Source of the DNA: Trypanosoma brucei gambiense DAL972
Lineage: Eukaryota; Euglenozoa; Kinetoplastea; Trypanosomatida; Trypanosomatidae
DNA length: 64,000 bases
Assembly: GCF_000210295.1 (NCBI RefSeq)
Contig: NC_026743.1
Coordinates: 2,604,001-2,668,000, forward strand
Direction of reading: 5' to 3'
Below are positions 9,388 through 20,167 of this stretch, piece after piece (the stretch's first letter is position 1; every line of letters starts with the position of its first letter). Made by a program: the position numbers and the translations under genes. Under the pieces are notes generated by a model. That model was not told where the DNA came from. It made no database searches and was given only the letters and a program-made list of their open reading frames with translations.

Positions 9388-11715
9388 ACTCGTGGCGGAG
9401 TACAGGTCTCCCTCCTCACCTTAGTGCGCTTCCCTTTCCACGCACCACCTTCTGCACCGCAGACAACTCACGCCGCGATTCGACAGCTGTGCTGCTCCCT
9501 CGGCGTAGGGAACGAGCGGCAGAGTTTTTTTCAAACCCGATAAATATAAAATATTTATTTCGGTGCCTTCTCTCCCTTTCGAATGGTAAACCCGTCACTT
9601 TATCGACAAAACAAAGGCGCCGTTCCTCTGTCTGTAGCGCCACCTTCTGAGGCGCCTGTACCTTTAGTTCCCGATACGTGAAAGGGTCTCCCTTAAAAAA
9701 AAAAAATACAGTCGAAGCGGCTAACTGACTTCCAGTTAAAACAAACTGGATACGACAAACTCGAGTGAGTTTGTTGTGCGCACATACGTGTGTGTTGTGA
9801 GGATAAAAGGGGGTTAAAAGCAAGCAAAGATCGGGGGAAAGAGGAAAGAAATGGCTCTGGTGCAAGGAGAACTAAGTGTTTCGCGCGATGTTAGGGAAAC
9901 ATCTCAGTGAAGAAATGGAAAAAAAAACAAAACGTTTCCGTGTGCGGAGCGCAGGTCCCATGTAACGCCTGCCTTACCCCACATCATGTATCTCGACTAA
10001 CCTTTTTCCAATGGAAGATATAAGCAAGACGTTATCCGAATGATCGTGTCCTGACACCGGCCACCGGGTGTTGCTTTAGGGAGGCAGTGGCCACCGGCAA
10101 TTCTTTTCACGCAACACGAAGGGTGAAGTTCTTCCAGTTACTCTGGCAGAAGGAGCTAACACCGCGTGCAACTTTATCTCCATTTCCGTCCCCTTCCAGT
10201 TACGATCCCCAGGAGCCACCAATCAAGGAATACTTCGGTCCCCACAGGGAAGTCGTTGAATGATGTTATCGTGAACGGTGCCACCTACTTGTCTTTTACC
10301 AAAAGACGAGACCGCCGAGGTATAGGGGGAAAGGTTCTAGTTTCCTTACTTGCATTCCTAGTTCCTTCTATCCTTATCAGTATGCAGTAAAGGCAAACCC
10401 CCTAAAATGGGAAAAGAAAGCAAGAGCTCACAGCGGAATTGTGATGTAGACCTGCCAGAACACACACACACATACATCGTGCACTATGCAGTAGAGTACT
10501 AAGTTGGTGTGTCCCCACCCTATGTTCCGCCTTACCGCTCAGTAAATACTGTGTTAATATATATGTTCTGTACGTTGATAGAACGTCGTTGTCAGGGGAG
10601 CGAGAAATAACGGACCACACCTCCGACTACCACCATCTACCTTACTTAGCACGGATGTTGCTTCAGTCTCATCTACCCTCCTCCCTTTCACCACTCAAAC
10701 ATTCGTACCCTATGGGCCCCTCACTGTTAATATCAGTATGCCACTAGTAAAAGCTCATCCCCTTCATCCCTCAACCTCGCACACTGCCGTTACCGAGCTA
10801 TCGGAGCGGGAGACGGATCGTTGTCGCACGCAGTTGAATAACCCTCCACGGGGGATTAGCTTGGTGGATACAGCTGTAAGAAGATCGGGGGAGAAGCCTT
10901 CCACAAAGACCAAACAAACGATTCGAGGTAGCAACAGCCACACAGGGAACTCCAAAATGATCTCCGCTCGGATCTCGTATTATTTTCTCTTTAGCTTTCC
11001 TTCCTTTTACCCTGCATGTCCCATTCCACTCCATTTGCTTCCCTTCCTCCTTTATTTTATATTTTTTTTCATTTTCCCGTTCGATTGTTTCCCTCGCCCA
11101 TTTTCGTCGGCATCAGCCTATTTAGACATGCAACTGCTGGAACGAAGGAGTAAAAAGAAAACCGAAAAAGACTGAAACGAAACAAGAAACAAAATAAAGG
11201 GGAAGGCACTGACTATCATCCCCCTTCTACCACACGCGCCAGCTTACTTACTGGCGAGAGTAAATCCCACACGCTGTGTAGCGTGCAGTCGATACTGCAA
11301 ACAAGCTGTATTTTTGCTGGACGACCGAGGAAGGGGGGGATGAAGTGAGTGACTCTAAGAGAGTGATAGGGGGAAAAGAGTAAAAAAAAAAAAAAAACAA
11401 CACCACAACCATCATCGCCGAGAGAAAAGAGGGGGCTGGAGAAAGAGTCATAGAGATAGCTCAGAATATGGGGCACAGGTTCAGAGAGCTCAACATGCGG
11501 TGGGAATGCGTTCTCAGCCCTTACGGAATGTCACGAAAGCGAAATTCTCATATGTTTCGTTCCAAGTGGAGCCCGTATTGGTAAGGATTCCCCTCCCGTT
11601 TCACCTTGCTCCCTTGCCCCCAAACTTCGACGTGCCACGCTTCCCCTTTCCTTCCTTCAATTACATGGCCTCTATGTACGAGAACGTCCTTCACTCCACT
11701 GCGATTCATATCTCC
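9388..11715. other. Long intergenic region, no supported gene
   Basis: 2.3 kb without a convincing gene on either strand. Open frames of up to 149 codons occur, but they are low-complexity (poly-Phe/Pro/Ser from pyrimidine tracts) and have no family resemblance. The interval should carry the long 3' UTR of the 226-aa gene and the 5' UTR of the glycoprotein gene. A plus-strand purine stretch at 9831-9850 is a polypyrimidine tract in the transcribed sense, suitable for trans-splicing of the glycoprotein mRNA. A perfect 8-bp inverted repeat with a 4-nt loop sits at 9755-9774. Confidence 0.5.
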
Positions 11716-12396
11716 TCAACGAATCAGCCTATACATCTGCGCGATGTCATCCTCGTCAGAGTCTTCCTCATGTTCTTCACCATCCTTCACATTAAAGAAG
11801 TGATGATTGAGCCATTCTGGTATCAGTGACGAGTACTGTTCTCCGAAGAAGGTAACACTTCCAGGCCCTACCACCTCCAATTGCACAAAACCATCCACAT
11901 CAAATCGTATGTCCACATTGCTGCACAAGTCACTCATGCGGGGAAGCACCACGGTGTACACTCCACCAAGCCGCACCTGCTCAAGCTGGAAAAGATTGTC
12001 AGCGCCGATTGTTCTCTTGCTGCTGCCCTCACTTTCGAGATTGAGGGGCCCCGCAACTGTGCCACAGTTTCCGGGAAAACCCCACGGAAAGCACGCAACC
12101 GTGTGGCTCTCCATCTTCCCTGAAGCACAAAGTGTCGTGAGGTTTGCAAGGGTTATCTGACGCAACGCGGCATCACCGTATGTCTTAACTCTTGAGGAGA
12201 GCTTCTGCTTCCTTGTTTGTTGTTGCCTTTTCACGTACGATTCAACTTCCTCCACAGTAGGTGGTGTGAAGGCGATGTGGGTCACCCGCACAGAGCTCCG
12301 AACCTGCTGTGCTGCGCACTCTTCAAAAGAGTACGGCCTTTCCTCAAGGACCACAACGCGAAATGACGTCGCCGTTATTTCATCACGCTCTTCCAT
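11716..12396 (-). CDS. Unknown protein with acidic C-terminal tail
   Basis: 226 aa from the first in-frame ATG at 12396 (the open frame extends a further 26 codons upstream only through a GTG). I do not recognise the family. The N-terminal third is charged with a probable helix (VEEVESYVKRQQQTRKQK). The middle contains KMESHTVACFPWGFPGNCG and a beta-rich stretch (RLGGVYTVVLPRM...IRFDVDGFVQLEVVG). The end is acidic (GEEHEEDSDEDD). There is no signal peptide or membrane segment. The beta-rich body with an acidic tail would suit a chaperone or nuclear factor, but that is only an impression. It lies between the NFU and glycoprotein genes on the same polycistron. Confidence 0.65.
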   Translation of the reverse strand: MEERDEITATSFRVVVLEERPYSFEECAAQQVRSSVRVTHIAFTPPTVEEVESYVKRQQQTRKQKLSSRVKTYGDAALRQITLANLTTLCASGKMESHTVACFPWGFPGNCGTVAGPLNLESEGSSKRTIGADNLFQLEQVRLGGVYTVVLPRMSDLCSNVDIRFDVDGFVQLEVVGPGSVTFFGEQYSSLIPEWLNHHFFNVKDGEEHEEDSDEDDIAQMYRLIR

Positions 12397-13008
12397 TCGT
12401 ATAGTTAACTTCTCCCCTCCTTTGTTGATACGCCCTCGCTTGCCCACAGCCGAAGTGTACCTGGTTATACGCACCTTATCGTTGGTTTTTTCCCAACTGG
12501 GTATTTCGTGTCCTTCGGCTCGTCCCCTTCAGTATCTATTGCGTATATTGGTTGTTCAGTTGCTCCCCTACTACACCGCCGTAATGGGAGCAATAACTTC
12601 TTAGCGCAAAACAAGAATGACACGATGCGAACCGAATGCCGAAACCGTAAAGATGTTGTGAGGACGAAAAGCACTACTGTGGAAGCCTGGTCCTTTGAAA
12701 TCAGCACGCGAGCAAAAGGAATGACAAGTGGAGAAAGAGATAAGAAATAACACAACGAAAAAAAATAGGGTGCTAAACAAACTGACGGAGGTGGCCAATA
12801 GTACGCAGTGCACTCAAACCACATTTCCACCCTTTTTCCTTTCACACGATGAAAGTGTCCGCATTACAAAATAAACACCATAAACTTAGTAGGTGGAGGC
12901 GAGCTGGCATCCCATACCACGGCAACAAACGTGCATGAGATTGTGTGCAACAACCCTTTTCAACAACATTTGCCTCGATGTTGTTAAATCAATAGGCAAC
13001 GAAATTAG
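12397..13008. other. Intergenic spacer
   Basis: 612 bases between the NFU gene stop and the ATG of the 226-aa gene. It contains plus-strand purine tracts (for example around 12730-12765, gaaagagataagaaataac) that read as polypyrimidine in the transcribed sense and are candidate trans-splicing signals. A 126-codon minus-strand frame here is hydrophobic low-complexity sequence and was not accepted. Confidence 0.45.
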
Positions 13009-14022
13009 TTAGTCCTTGCCTTGCCGTTGCCTTTCATGCGAGCCCCCGCGCTCCACCTCCTCAACTTTCTGCACTTCTGGTACCCAGTGCCGTGTCGTCC
13101 GCTCAATCATATCCCTCAGAGTTGTCTTGCTGCTCCTACACTTACGGCACGCTCCCAGCATCTCAACCAGCATCACTGAATCCGCAAGCCCAACAAAGCG
13201 AATGTCACCACCGTCAGCTTGAAGCTGTGGTCTAATCGTGGTAGAGATAAGTTCTTTCAACACCACCACTACCTCAGAATCGCCATCCTGTGGGATGGTA
13301 TCTGGATGCGGGTGAGGAGCATCTGCGTCGATATGAGCCCGACCACTGTACAGGTGATCCGTGAGAAGGGCGCTAACATGAAGCTTTAGCTCACTCCAAT
13401 GTGTGCTGCGCACCAGATCACGCAGAGCGGCCTCATCCACTGAGTCTAGTGCAACCCCGCCCTGCGAACCTAGATTATCCTCGGTGTTTTCGCCGCCACC
13501 GTCCACACTTTCGTTAGGGTCATTGCGACCAGAAAGTGTTTTTACCTGCTCGCAGTTTTCTTCCATGGCGTCCATAACCTTCCGCTGGAGCGCCGCTGAC
13601 CGTTCGGCCGTTTCTTCCGGTGTCGCGGTGGGATTACCGCCGAGTCTAACAGCGTACTGTCGCACTGCAGCCGCCGTGTCGTCATCGTCCACACGGCGCA
13701 CCGTCACAAAATCCCTCCCAATGGTAACTTCCTCCACCATAGGGAGATTGTGGAGAATGTGCTTGGCAAGGGGCGATTGATGGCAGTTGTCAAAATCGAA
13801 ACGAAGTGTATTTCCACTTTGTGGGAGAAATTCGACGCCTTTGACAAAAAACTTATAGCACGCTTCATTTGGCGTTTCGCGGAAGGAAACGAAGAAGCTC
13901 CTCTTGGAATCCACGTGTGCTTTGGGGGTTAGACATCCTCGAGTCAGCTCCTGCGCTATATGCGGGCAGCGGGCAACGTAGAAAGGACCAGCGCGGTAAA
14001 ACAACCAGGAACCGACCCGCAT
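13009..14022 (-). CDS. NFU-type iron-sulfur cluster scaffold protein, mitochondrial
   Basis: 337 aa from the ATG at 14022. The N-terminal part (about 30-125) matches the Nfu N-domain (SFRETPNEACYKFF ... VEEVTIGRDFVTV). The C-terminal NifU domain (about 245-312) has LQADGGDIRFVGL and the cluster-binding CRKC at 292-295 followed by RSSKTTLRDMI. NFU proteins bind and deliver [4Fe-4S] clusters to mitochondrial client enzymes. A basic, aromatic N-terminus (MRVGSWLFYRAGPFYVAR) fits a mitochondrial presequence. The linker between the domains is long and acidic, so the protein is larger than human NFU1 (about 250 aa). Trypanosomes have several NFU paralogues; which one this is cannot be decided from sequence alone. 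Confidence 0.93.
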   Translation of the reverse strand: MRVGSWLFYRAGPFYVARCPHIAQELTRGCLTPKAHVDSKRSFFVSFRETPNEACYKFFVKGVEFLPQSGNTLRFDFDNCHQSPLAKHILHNLPMVEEVTIGRDFVTVRRVDDDDTAAAVRQYAVRLGGNPTATPEETAERSAALQRKVMDAMEENCEQVKTLSGRNDPNESVDGGGENTEDNLGSQGGVALDSVDEAALRDLVRSTHWSELKLHVSALLTDHLYSGRAHIDADAPHPHPDTIPQDGDSEVVVVLKELISTTIRPQLQADGGDIRFVGLADSVMLVEMLGACRKCRSSKTTLRDMIERTTRHWVPEVQKVEEVERGGSHERQRQGKD

Positions 14023-14385
14023 CAATTATCACCCGCGCCCACACCCCTGAGAAAGAGCGAAGGGTAGGAAAAAGAATATGAAGAAGCGAACCTACAAATT
14101 TTAAAAGCACACAACTGTCCAGAGGTGAACCGCTCTTTCTCACGTAAAACAAAATGCGCATCGGCTTAAGGGCGAGTTATTCAGGGTGTCAGAGAGTAAA
14201 CCGTATATGCACCTATTTGTAGCCATTAATCGCACGGTGCACGGCACATCATAGGAAGGCAGTAACACAAGGGTCGCCATTCCAGTAGAGACCAGACCCC
14301 CCTACCGCTGCACCCATGTCAAAACACATGTTCCGCTTTGTGTCGCCTAGTGGGCTGCAATCGTCCAAAAGCATTCTTCAAGGCA
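14023..14385. other. Intergenic spacer
   Basis: 363 bases between the helicase-like gene stop and the NFU start. No coding frame with family resemblance; it should hold the 3' UTR of the helicase-like gene and the 5' UTR of the NFU gene. Confidence 0.45.
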
Positions 14386-17300
14386 CTACACGAAGTTGTA
14401 CTGCTGCTGCCTTTCTTCCTCAGCGATGGCCTCGCTTAGCATCGATGGCACCTCCGTTTCAATTTCCTCGTTTGTTGCAAGCTGTGCTTCATACTTTTGC
14501 TTCAATTTCTTTTCCCAAAGTTGAATGTTTTCTTGGGCGCGGTCACGGTGACTTCGCAGTTCCGCTTCCTGTTGGCTTAGTTGTGCGTTAAATATTTGTT
14601 GCTGCCTGTGGAACTCTGATGCCTCCCCTCCTTGCATGGTCTCTAACGCCTCTTTCTGAAGCATTAATTGACCCTTTTTCACCGCGATCATAAAGAGCTT
14701 CTGTAACCTTTCCTGGGCCTCAGCGGGTAGCTGTTGCACAGGAAGGCTCAGATCAGCATTGACCTCGCCAGCAGTGCGCTTTTGCATCGCTTCAATTTCC
14801 CGCAAGCCAAACTCCTTTGCAACGCGGTTATACAGCGCAACGCAACCTTCGCACTCAAGTTCGCCGATAGAAAAGTTTTCAAACCCCCCACGGGCAACCA
14901 AGTCACTGCAGCGCATCGTCAGCCTGGTCTTGCATTGGGGGCAGCGAACCGTCACTTTCTCCTCGCAAGGTTTCGGCTCTTCCCCACATCGAACCCGTTG
15001 GAAGTGGTATACAACAGTCATCGTTGGCCCATTGTCATTTACGCCCGTAACCACACTTTGACCGCACAGCAGTCGTTTTAGACCGACGAATTCGCACGGA
15101 GAACACGGTTCATAGCAGCTGCGCAAGCACGCGTGGCCACACCGCTGATCCCTTGCGCAGGGGAAGGGGCACCTGTCGTGAAGCAAGTTCGAGTCACCTT
15201 TTACACCACAAGTACAAGATTGTGAAAAACCGGAGGGGACGTGGCATGCGTGAAGACAAGCATGCGCTGTGCTTGTGCAATTGGTATAGGGGGCGAGGCA
15301 AAATGATCGACATTCCCGGACACCGATTACGCGGACCTTGCAACCACAGTAGTCTGCGTATGTTAGAATGGCTAACTGCCGACTGCTCGCGTGTTCCGGG
15401 CAGCGTAGCGCCAGCGCTGCCCACTTGGCTTCGGTAGGCAGCCAATACTCACCGCGATCGCGTTGCTGTTGAGCAAATCCTTCTATTCGTTGCAACGGGT
15501 CAAGGAAGCGAAACAATTCCTTGCTCCCAATCAATAGCACACCACGGCGCGCACGTGATGCAGCTTTCCACAGCCATCGTTCCACACACCCAACAAATGT
15601 TTTCTCCGCCACCGTCTGTTCCCACCGTTTCTGCCGCTGCAAACCACTAACGTGGCCTATCGACCGCGCCAAACCTGAAAGGCAGAGCACCGCAACATCG
15701 CACTCTTCATCGTGCTCCACAAATGCGTCAGGAAGGAGCGGCAGCGTATAAACAACCTTGGTGAGATCCGCCTGATCCCCCTCGGCACAGAGCGACATTC
15801 CCTCTATGATGACGTCCCGATCGACAGAGGAACTGCAGTAAACAATGACCTCGTACGAGGGAGTAACCTGCTTGATGCGGGCGCGCGCAAATGCAGCTCC
15901 CAGGCCGTCACATGTAACGCCTACATTAATAGGCACAGCGTGCGTCCACAGTTCTACACAAGAGGAAGAGGAAAATCCCGGGATTTGGACGGGTTGGTGG
16001 GTACCCTCCCCCGAGAAGCCGTGATCACCGCTGGCCTCCGCTGTACTGGAGCCCACAACAGGTGCTTCACCTCGTGACGCTGCATACTTAACGAGAGGAC
16101 TATTACGGCACAGCAGGAGACCTTTGTGGAGCTCAGGTGCGCTAAAACGGAGGGCTTCACCCAAAACGGCAGTGGAGAAGAATGAAGTTCCTTGAAGCTC
16201 CTTCTGGGTAGCCTTGAGGACTGCCAGGGCAATCTGTTGCTCTGATTGCAGCGGGGCGTCCATCTGCCGAGAAAGAACAACCACAGACGCCGGTGAAAGC
16301 ACAAGGTAGAGTGCATCCTCTACTTGATCATAGTCATCAATCACAAGGTAGCGAGGCTGCCACATCCGGATGAAAAGTATTTCTCGCAGCAGCGAAACCC
16401 TCGTGGCAGTTAGCACAGTCACCTTTGATACCTGTGACGTTGCCGCCACCATATGGACCAGATCAAGAAAGAAGGAGAAGATGTATTGCACCTCATCCAT
16501 GATTCTTTTTTGCAAAAAATTGAGGAACTCGGTCTGCTTTTCGCCGTATACGGCCAGCCACCCAGCGGCCTCAGATTTGCCATAATCGCAGAGGCCACGA
16601 GCGGCGTTTGGAAGGGTTACCGGTTTGAACGTTCCTCCCATCAAGGGCTTCATACTTCGCCACTCCGGCGCGTCGCGTGCCCCACTACCCCCGTCTGCTG
16701 AAAGGAAAGCAGCAGCATCCACCACTGTTGCGGATTCCCACAGATCCGTACCAAGGAAAGTCATCCACGACTCGCCCCGAAGCTTCGCCTCAGTGAAAGT
16801 GTCGTTTCTCTCTTTTTGTGTCATGATCCAAGATAGGAATTCGGTAAACAATTTCCATTCACCTTCGCCTGCAGCATCCAATGACTCTTGCACGACACTA
16901 ATGAGATTTCCCAAACGCCTGAGGGAACGTAACCACACGTTCAGAACACCTGTCAGGGGCGCCCTCATGGAACGGTCGTAGCTCTGCTGCAGGGCATCAC
17001 TCAATGAGTGAAACTTATCCTTAACGTTGGCCTCGTGGAGCACTCGGTCGGTATACTTCGGAGGGTCGTGTTTCAATGCCCTCGGTCGCAATAGCAACGG
17101 CGCGTGGCAGCATTTCAATTTCTCACTCAACTGCACGTGCTCGTTGATGTTTAAAATCGCTTCGCTGGTGAGTTCCTCCAGTAAGTCACGCCCAGAAGAA
17201 GTATCTGCCTCATAAAAAAGATCATCCATATCTTCTACCATCGCAAGCTTGGCCACATAACCCGAAACCGCATGCCCGCTTTGCTTGATCAACGAGTGCC

Positions 17301-19809
17301 ACAACGGCGCATGCTCTTTCCGAAGTTCCTCGTGTACTCTTCCACGAGCCAGGCTCGCCGCGTGCATTATTACAGTCTTGCCGCTTCCAACAGCACCAAC
17401 GAGTGTACGGACGCCACGGCCCGACGCTGTCAACGTGTGGATACACTCTACCTGCGAAGGAGTTAGCGTCGTGGCCTCCGTAAGGTCGTCAAGACAACGC
17501 CGTAGGTGCTCTCCGTCGGAGGGAAGTAACGTGGAGGTTACGAACATGTCTTCTACGCTTTCACTGCTGCCAAATGAAGCAGGTAGGTTAGTGCCTGCTA
17601 CGTTGCCACTAATGCTGTCGTTTGCATTGTTTCCCCACCAAAGAATACGTCCCTGTAAAGCGCTACCCTTTTCTTGAAGACTCTTCAGACGCCCTGGAGC
17701 ATAAACATCCTTCCGCTCCTCATGCTGCAGGCGTCTGCGCAATGACTGAAGGTGCCGAATGTACAATATATACGAAATTGCCGAAGTTCCTTTTGGGAAA
17801 AACTGTGGAGGCTCCTGTCCGAGCTGCGGGCGCTGTGCATCGCCCAACTTTTCACCGTCACCGTGCGCGTCTTCGTAAACAAACCAAGCTTCCGGAAAAT
17901 TTTCACCTGTGTCTGAAGAAACCGACGCCGCCGCGCTTGCTCCTAAAAGTGAGGGCAGCATGTCTCCGTCACGGAGAACATAGGCGTCGACTGTGCAAAT
18001 GGTCCAACCCACCTCTCCATCAGTGCAGTTTTTGCTGGAGCAGTCGGACACATTGCATACGATAACGGGGAAAACAAAAACATTTCCGTTCAGTCTTACA
18101 ATTAGATAACCAAAGGTAGAACCCCGTTCACCCAGCCTAGTGAAATCTTTCTTTTCCTTTGCCGCACGCAACGTGGCCGTTAGCGGCATGCCAAACAAAG
18201 CATGTAGCTGAATCTCATCCAAGGAGTAACTGGTCAGAGACGAGCGGACCGCCGCTTGATTGACTCTTGTCACTGAGATATGTGGCCACCACCGTTCCAT
18301 TCTGTCCCCAGTACCCTCGCTCAGCGGAGGTTCGCTAACGAAATGGTTTACTGCACGAGCAGCTGGGCCGTACAGTTCCGCATACGCTGCCAGTATGGAA
18401 CTCTCAACAAAACGCGGCGCCTCCTGACGAAGATAGGGCGTGTAAGCACTTGCCATGGCCGCCATCATTTCCCTGACGGTGCCCCTCTGGAGCCCCCTAA
18501 GCTCTCTGATCTCCTGCATGGTTGGTGGGCAGTGAGCATTACCAACAATATTGGAAGACTCAACCATCTGCTCTTTGTGCCGCACCCAATGTACAAAGTG
18601 GCGGAACAGACCGGTGCGTGCCAACTCTTCGACAAGCTGTGCAACTGGCTGGTTGCTATCTGCCTTCCCACCGTCGACACCTCTGCTATCTATCCATATG
18701 GATGTAAGGCGATGCAGTACAGCGTGGACACCGCGCTCCGCCTCTGTATGCAACTTTTGCTGCAGTGAATCACAATCCGTTTTGCCTCCGCAGTTGGTAG
18801 GTGCCCGCTCTCCGCACGTATAGCGAAGACCCAGCCATATGGCGTCCAACACCGACTGCTGGGCAGCAACCCACGATGACTGCGACACTGAGTCCGCCAT
18901 TTCACTCAACACCAGCGTGAGACCGTCAACAAAAAGGGGTGAGGCGACGAACTGACGTATCGCTTCCCCTAGTATATGTGGAAGTGGAGCGACAGTCTCT
19001 GCGTTGCTTAATATAGCAACGTAAAGGCGGACCACAGAAAAAATCACCTTCTTCAGTTGAAGCACTGTCCGAGCGGAGACACCCGTCACCCTCTTGAGTT
19101 GTCGAAGTAGAAGGGGCAGCTGCAGGGAGCGGGACCAACCCGTCGAATTAACGCGGCGACTCGAGGAGGTGCAGTCCGCTCCGAGCCCTGCAAGGGGTTG
19201 AACAATGCACGTTACCTGAGCCAAGCCAGGGGGATGTGATAAGATTTCTTGCACCCATTTCGCCGTAGTTACTGCATTCCATGAGGCCGCGTGACACCAA
19301 TCACCGGCATCCGTTAGTGAAGACGGATCGAAGGTTAAAAACTCCAGTAGGTGCTTACTCTCGTGTCCCTCATCACCGGGTTTACACGACGGACGTGCTC
19401 GTTGTAGTATCACGACGTCTCCCATACAGACGCTCTGCCCCACTTCGGAAGGGACGTTTACGGGATCGATACTATCTGATGTAAAGAGGAGTGTTGTGTC
19501 GTTATTGGCTACAAGCCGAATAACACCCAGTTCCATGGGACCATCAAACACTGCTGAGACAGGTGGAACCAGGAAACTCCGCACCACATGACGAAAGGCA
19601 GGTGAACTAAGCAATACATCAACGTCGGAAATCGAGCTAACGAGGCCACTGCACTCTAGATAGTCGGCCACGGCCTTTCTTGTGGTTCCGTTCGTAATCT
19701 CTATAGCTGCCGAGTAGGGTGAATGACTTGCGGCCCTCTCGACGATGCCCCCGCCATCACCGTCTCGCTGGCGTTTCGCACCTTTGTTTGACACGGATGC
19801 TACTGGCAT
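14386..19809 (-). CDS. SF1 helicase-like protein with NFX1-type zinc fingers (ZNFX1-like)
   Basis: 1807 aa from the first ATG at 19809. The order is: long helical N-terminal region (1-800); P-loop with GAVGSGKTVIMHA near 803-815; a helical insertion; motif II as YLVIDDYDQVED near 1155; RecA2 with a motif VI-like string ASRARRGVLLIG (about 1425); a Cys/His-rich block (about 1480-1583) of NFX1-type knuckles such as CLHACH, CPFPCARDQRCGHAC and CLRSCYEPCSPC; a further CPQCKTRLTMRC pair; and a C-terminal coiled coil (about 1697-1800). This matches the UPF1-like helicase plus NFX1-finger layout of ZNFX1-type proteins, which act in RNA silencing and antiviral RNA sensing elsewhere. Motif II is DDYDQ rather than DEA(A/C)Q and no clear GDxxQ motif III follows, so unwinding activity is doubtful while ATP binding seems kept. 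Confidence 0.8.
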   Translation of the reverse strand: MPVASVSNKGAKRQRDGDGGGIVERAASHSPYSAAIEITNGTTRKAVADYLECSGLVSSISDVDVLLSSPAFRHVVRSFLVPPVSAVFDGPMELGVIRLVANNDTTLLFTSDSIDPVNVPSEVGQSVCMGDVVILQRARPSCKPGDEGHESKHLLEFLTFDPSSLTDAGDWCHAASWNAVTTAKWVQEILSHPPGLAQVTCIVQPLAGLGADCTSSSRRVNSTGWSRSLQLPLLLRQLKRVTGVSARTVLQLKKVIFSVVRLYVAILSNAETVAPLPHILGEAIRQFVASPLFVDGLTLVLSEMADSVSQSSWVAAQQSVLDAIWLGLRYTCGERAPTNCGGKTDCDSLQQKLHTEAERGVHAVLHRLTSIWIDSRGVDGGKADSNQPVAQLVEELARTGLFRHFVHWVRHKEQMVESSNIVGNAHCPPTMQEIRELRGLQRGTVREMMAAMASAYTPYLRQEAPRFVESSILAAYAELYGPAARAVNHFVSEPPLSEGTGDRMERWWPHISVTRVNQAAVRSSLTSYSLDEIQLHALFGMPLTATLRAAKEKKDFTRLGERGSTFGYLIVRLNGNVFVFPVIVCNVSDCSSKNCTDGEVGWTICTVDAYVLRDGDMLPSLLGASAAASVSSDTGENFPEAWFVYEDAHGDGEKLGDAQRPQLGQEPPQFFPKGTSAISYILYIRHLQSLRRRLQHEERKDVYAPGRLKSLQEKGSALQGRILWWGNNANDSISGNVAGTNLPASFGSSESVEDMFVTSTLLPSDGEHLRRCLDDLTEATTLTPSQVECIHTLTASGRGVRTLVGAVGSGKTVIMHAASLARGRVHEELRKEHAPLWHSLIKQSGHAVSGYVAKLAMVEDMDDLFYEADTSSGRDLLEELTSEAILNINEHVQLSEKLKCCHAPLLLRPRALKHDPPKYTDRVLHEANVKDKFHSLSDALQQSYDRSMRAPLTGVLNVWLRSLRRLGNLISVVQESLDAAGEGEWKLFTEFLSWIMTQKERNDTFTEAKLRGESWMTFLGTDLWESATVVDAAAFLSADGGSGARDAPEWRSMKPLMGGTFKPVTLPNAARGLCDYGKSEAAGWLAVYGEKQTEFLNFLQKRIMDEVQYIFSFFLDLVHMVAATSQVSKVTVLTATRVSLLREILFIRMWQPRYLVIDDYDQVEDALYLVLSPASVVVLSRQMDAPLQSEQQIALAVLKATQKELQGTSFFSTAVLGEALRFSAPELHKGLLLCRNSPLVKYAASRGEAPVVGSSTAEASGDHGFSGEGTHQPVQIPGFSSSSCVELWTHAVPINVGVTCDGLGAAFARARIKQVTPSYEVIVYCSSSVDRDVIIEGMSLCAEGDQADLTKVVYTLPLLPDAFVEHDEECDVAVLCLSGLARSIGHVSGLQRQKRWEQTVAEKTFVGCVERWLWKAASRARRGVLLIGSKELFRFLDPLQRIEGFAQQQRDRGEYWLPTEAKWAALALRCPEHASSRQLAILTYADYCGCKVRVIGVRECRSFCLAPYTNCTSTAHACLHACHVPSGFSQSCTCGVKGDSNLLHDRCPFPCARDQRCGHACLRSCYEPCSPCEFVGLKRLLCGQSVVTGVNDNGPTMTVVYHFQRVRCGEEPKPCEEKVTVRCPQCKTRLTMRCSDLVARGGFENFSIGELECEGCVALYNRVAKEFGLREIEAMQKRTAGEVNADLSLPVQQLPAEAQERLQKLFMIAVKKGQLMLQKEALETMQGGEASEFHRQQQIFNAQLSQQEAELRSHRDRAQENIQLWEKKLKQKYEAQLATNEEIETEVPSMLSEAIAEEERQQQYNFV

Positions 19810-20167
19810 TAGGCGGCAACCCGGTTCAGCTTTCTGTACTTGATCTTTTTCTTCGTGGCGTGTCGGGCGACACAAACACACACAACAAATTCCTTTACTT
19901 AGTTGAGTACACGAACAACGATTAAAGACACACGGGGGAAATGGGAGGTGTACGTTGAGACGAGACCAACTTGTTTCCCAGAATTTACGAGCATTGAGGC
20001 CGAATTATTAACATGCATTGGAATGTAGAAACGCTATAACACCACCTGAGATAGGCACAAAATCTTGTTTTTCCGGGCCTCAGCAGACGGTTGCCCGCCA
20101 ACGAAAAAATGTCTCCCCCTCCCCCAAAAAAAAAAAAAAACCACGATGTAACACTCACGCCCTCCTC
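19810..20167. other. Intergenic spacer with long A tract
   Basis: 358 bases between the ATG7 stop and the helicase-like start. A 15-base A run near 20126-20140 is a poly-T (polypyrimidine) tract on the transcribed strand and may serve as trans-splicing signal for the helicase-like gene and thus position polyadenylation of ATG7. Confidence 0.5.

Noticed and set aside
10738..11175. 145-codon plus-strand frame in the 9.4-11.7 kb spacer
   Set aside because: Against the direction of transcription; C-terminal half is Phe/Pro low-complexity from T-rich DNA.
12465..12845. 126-codon minus-strand frame upstream of the 226-aa gene
   Set aside because: Sense orientation but hydrophobic translation of pyrimidine tracts that more likely serve as the splice signal.
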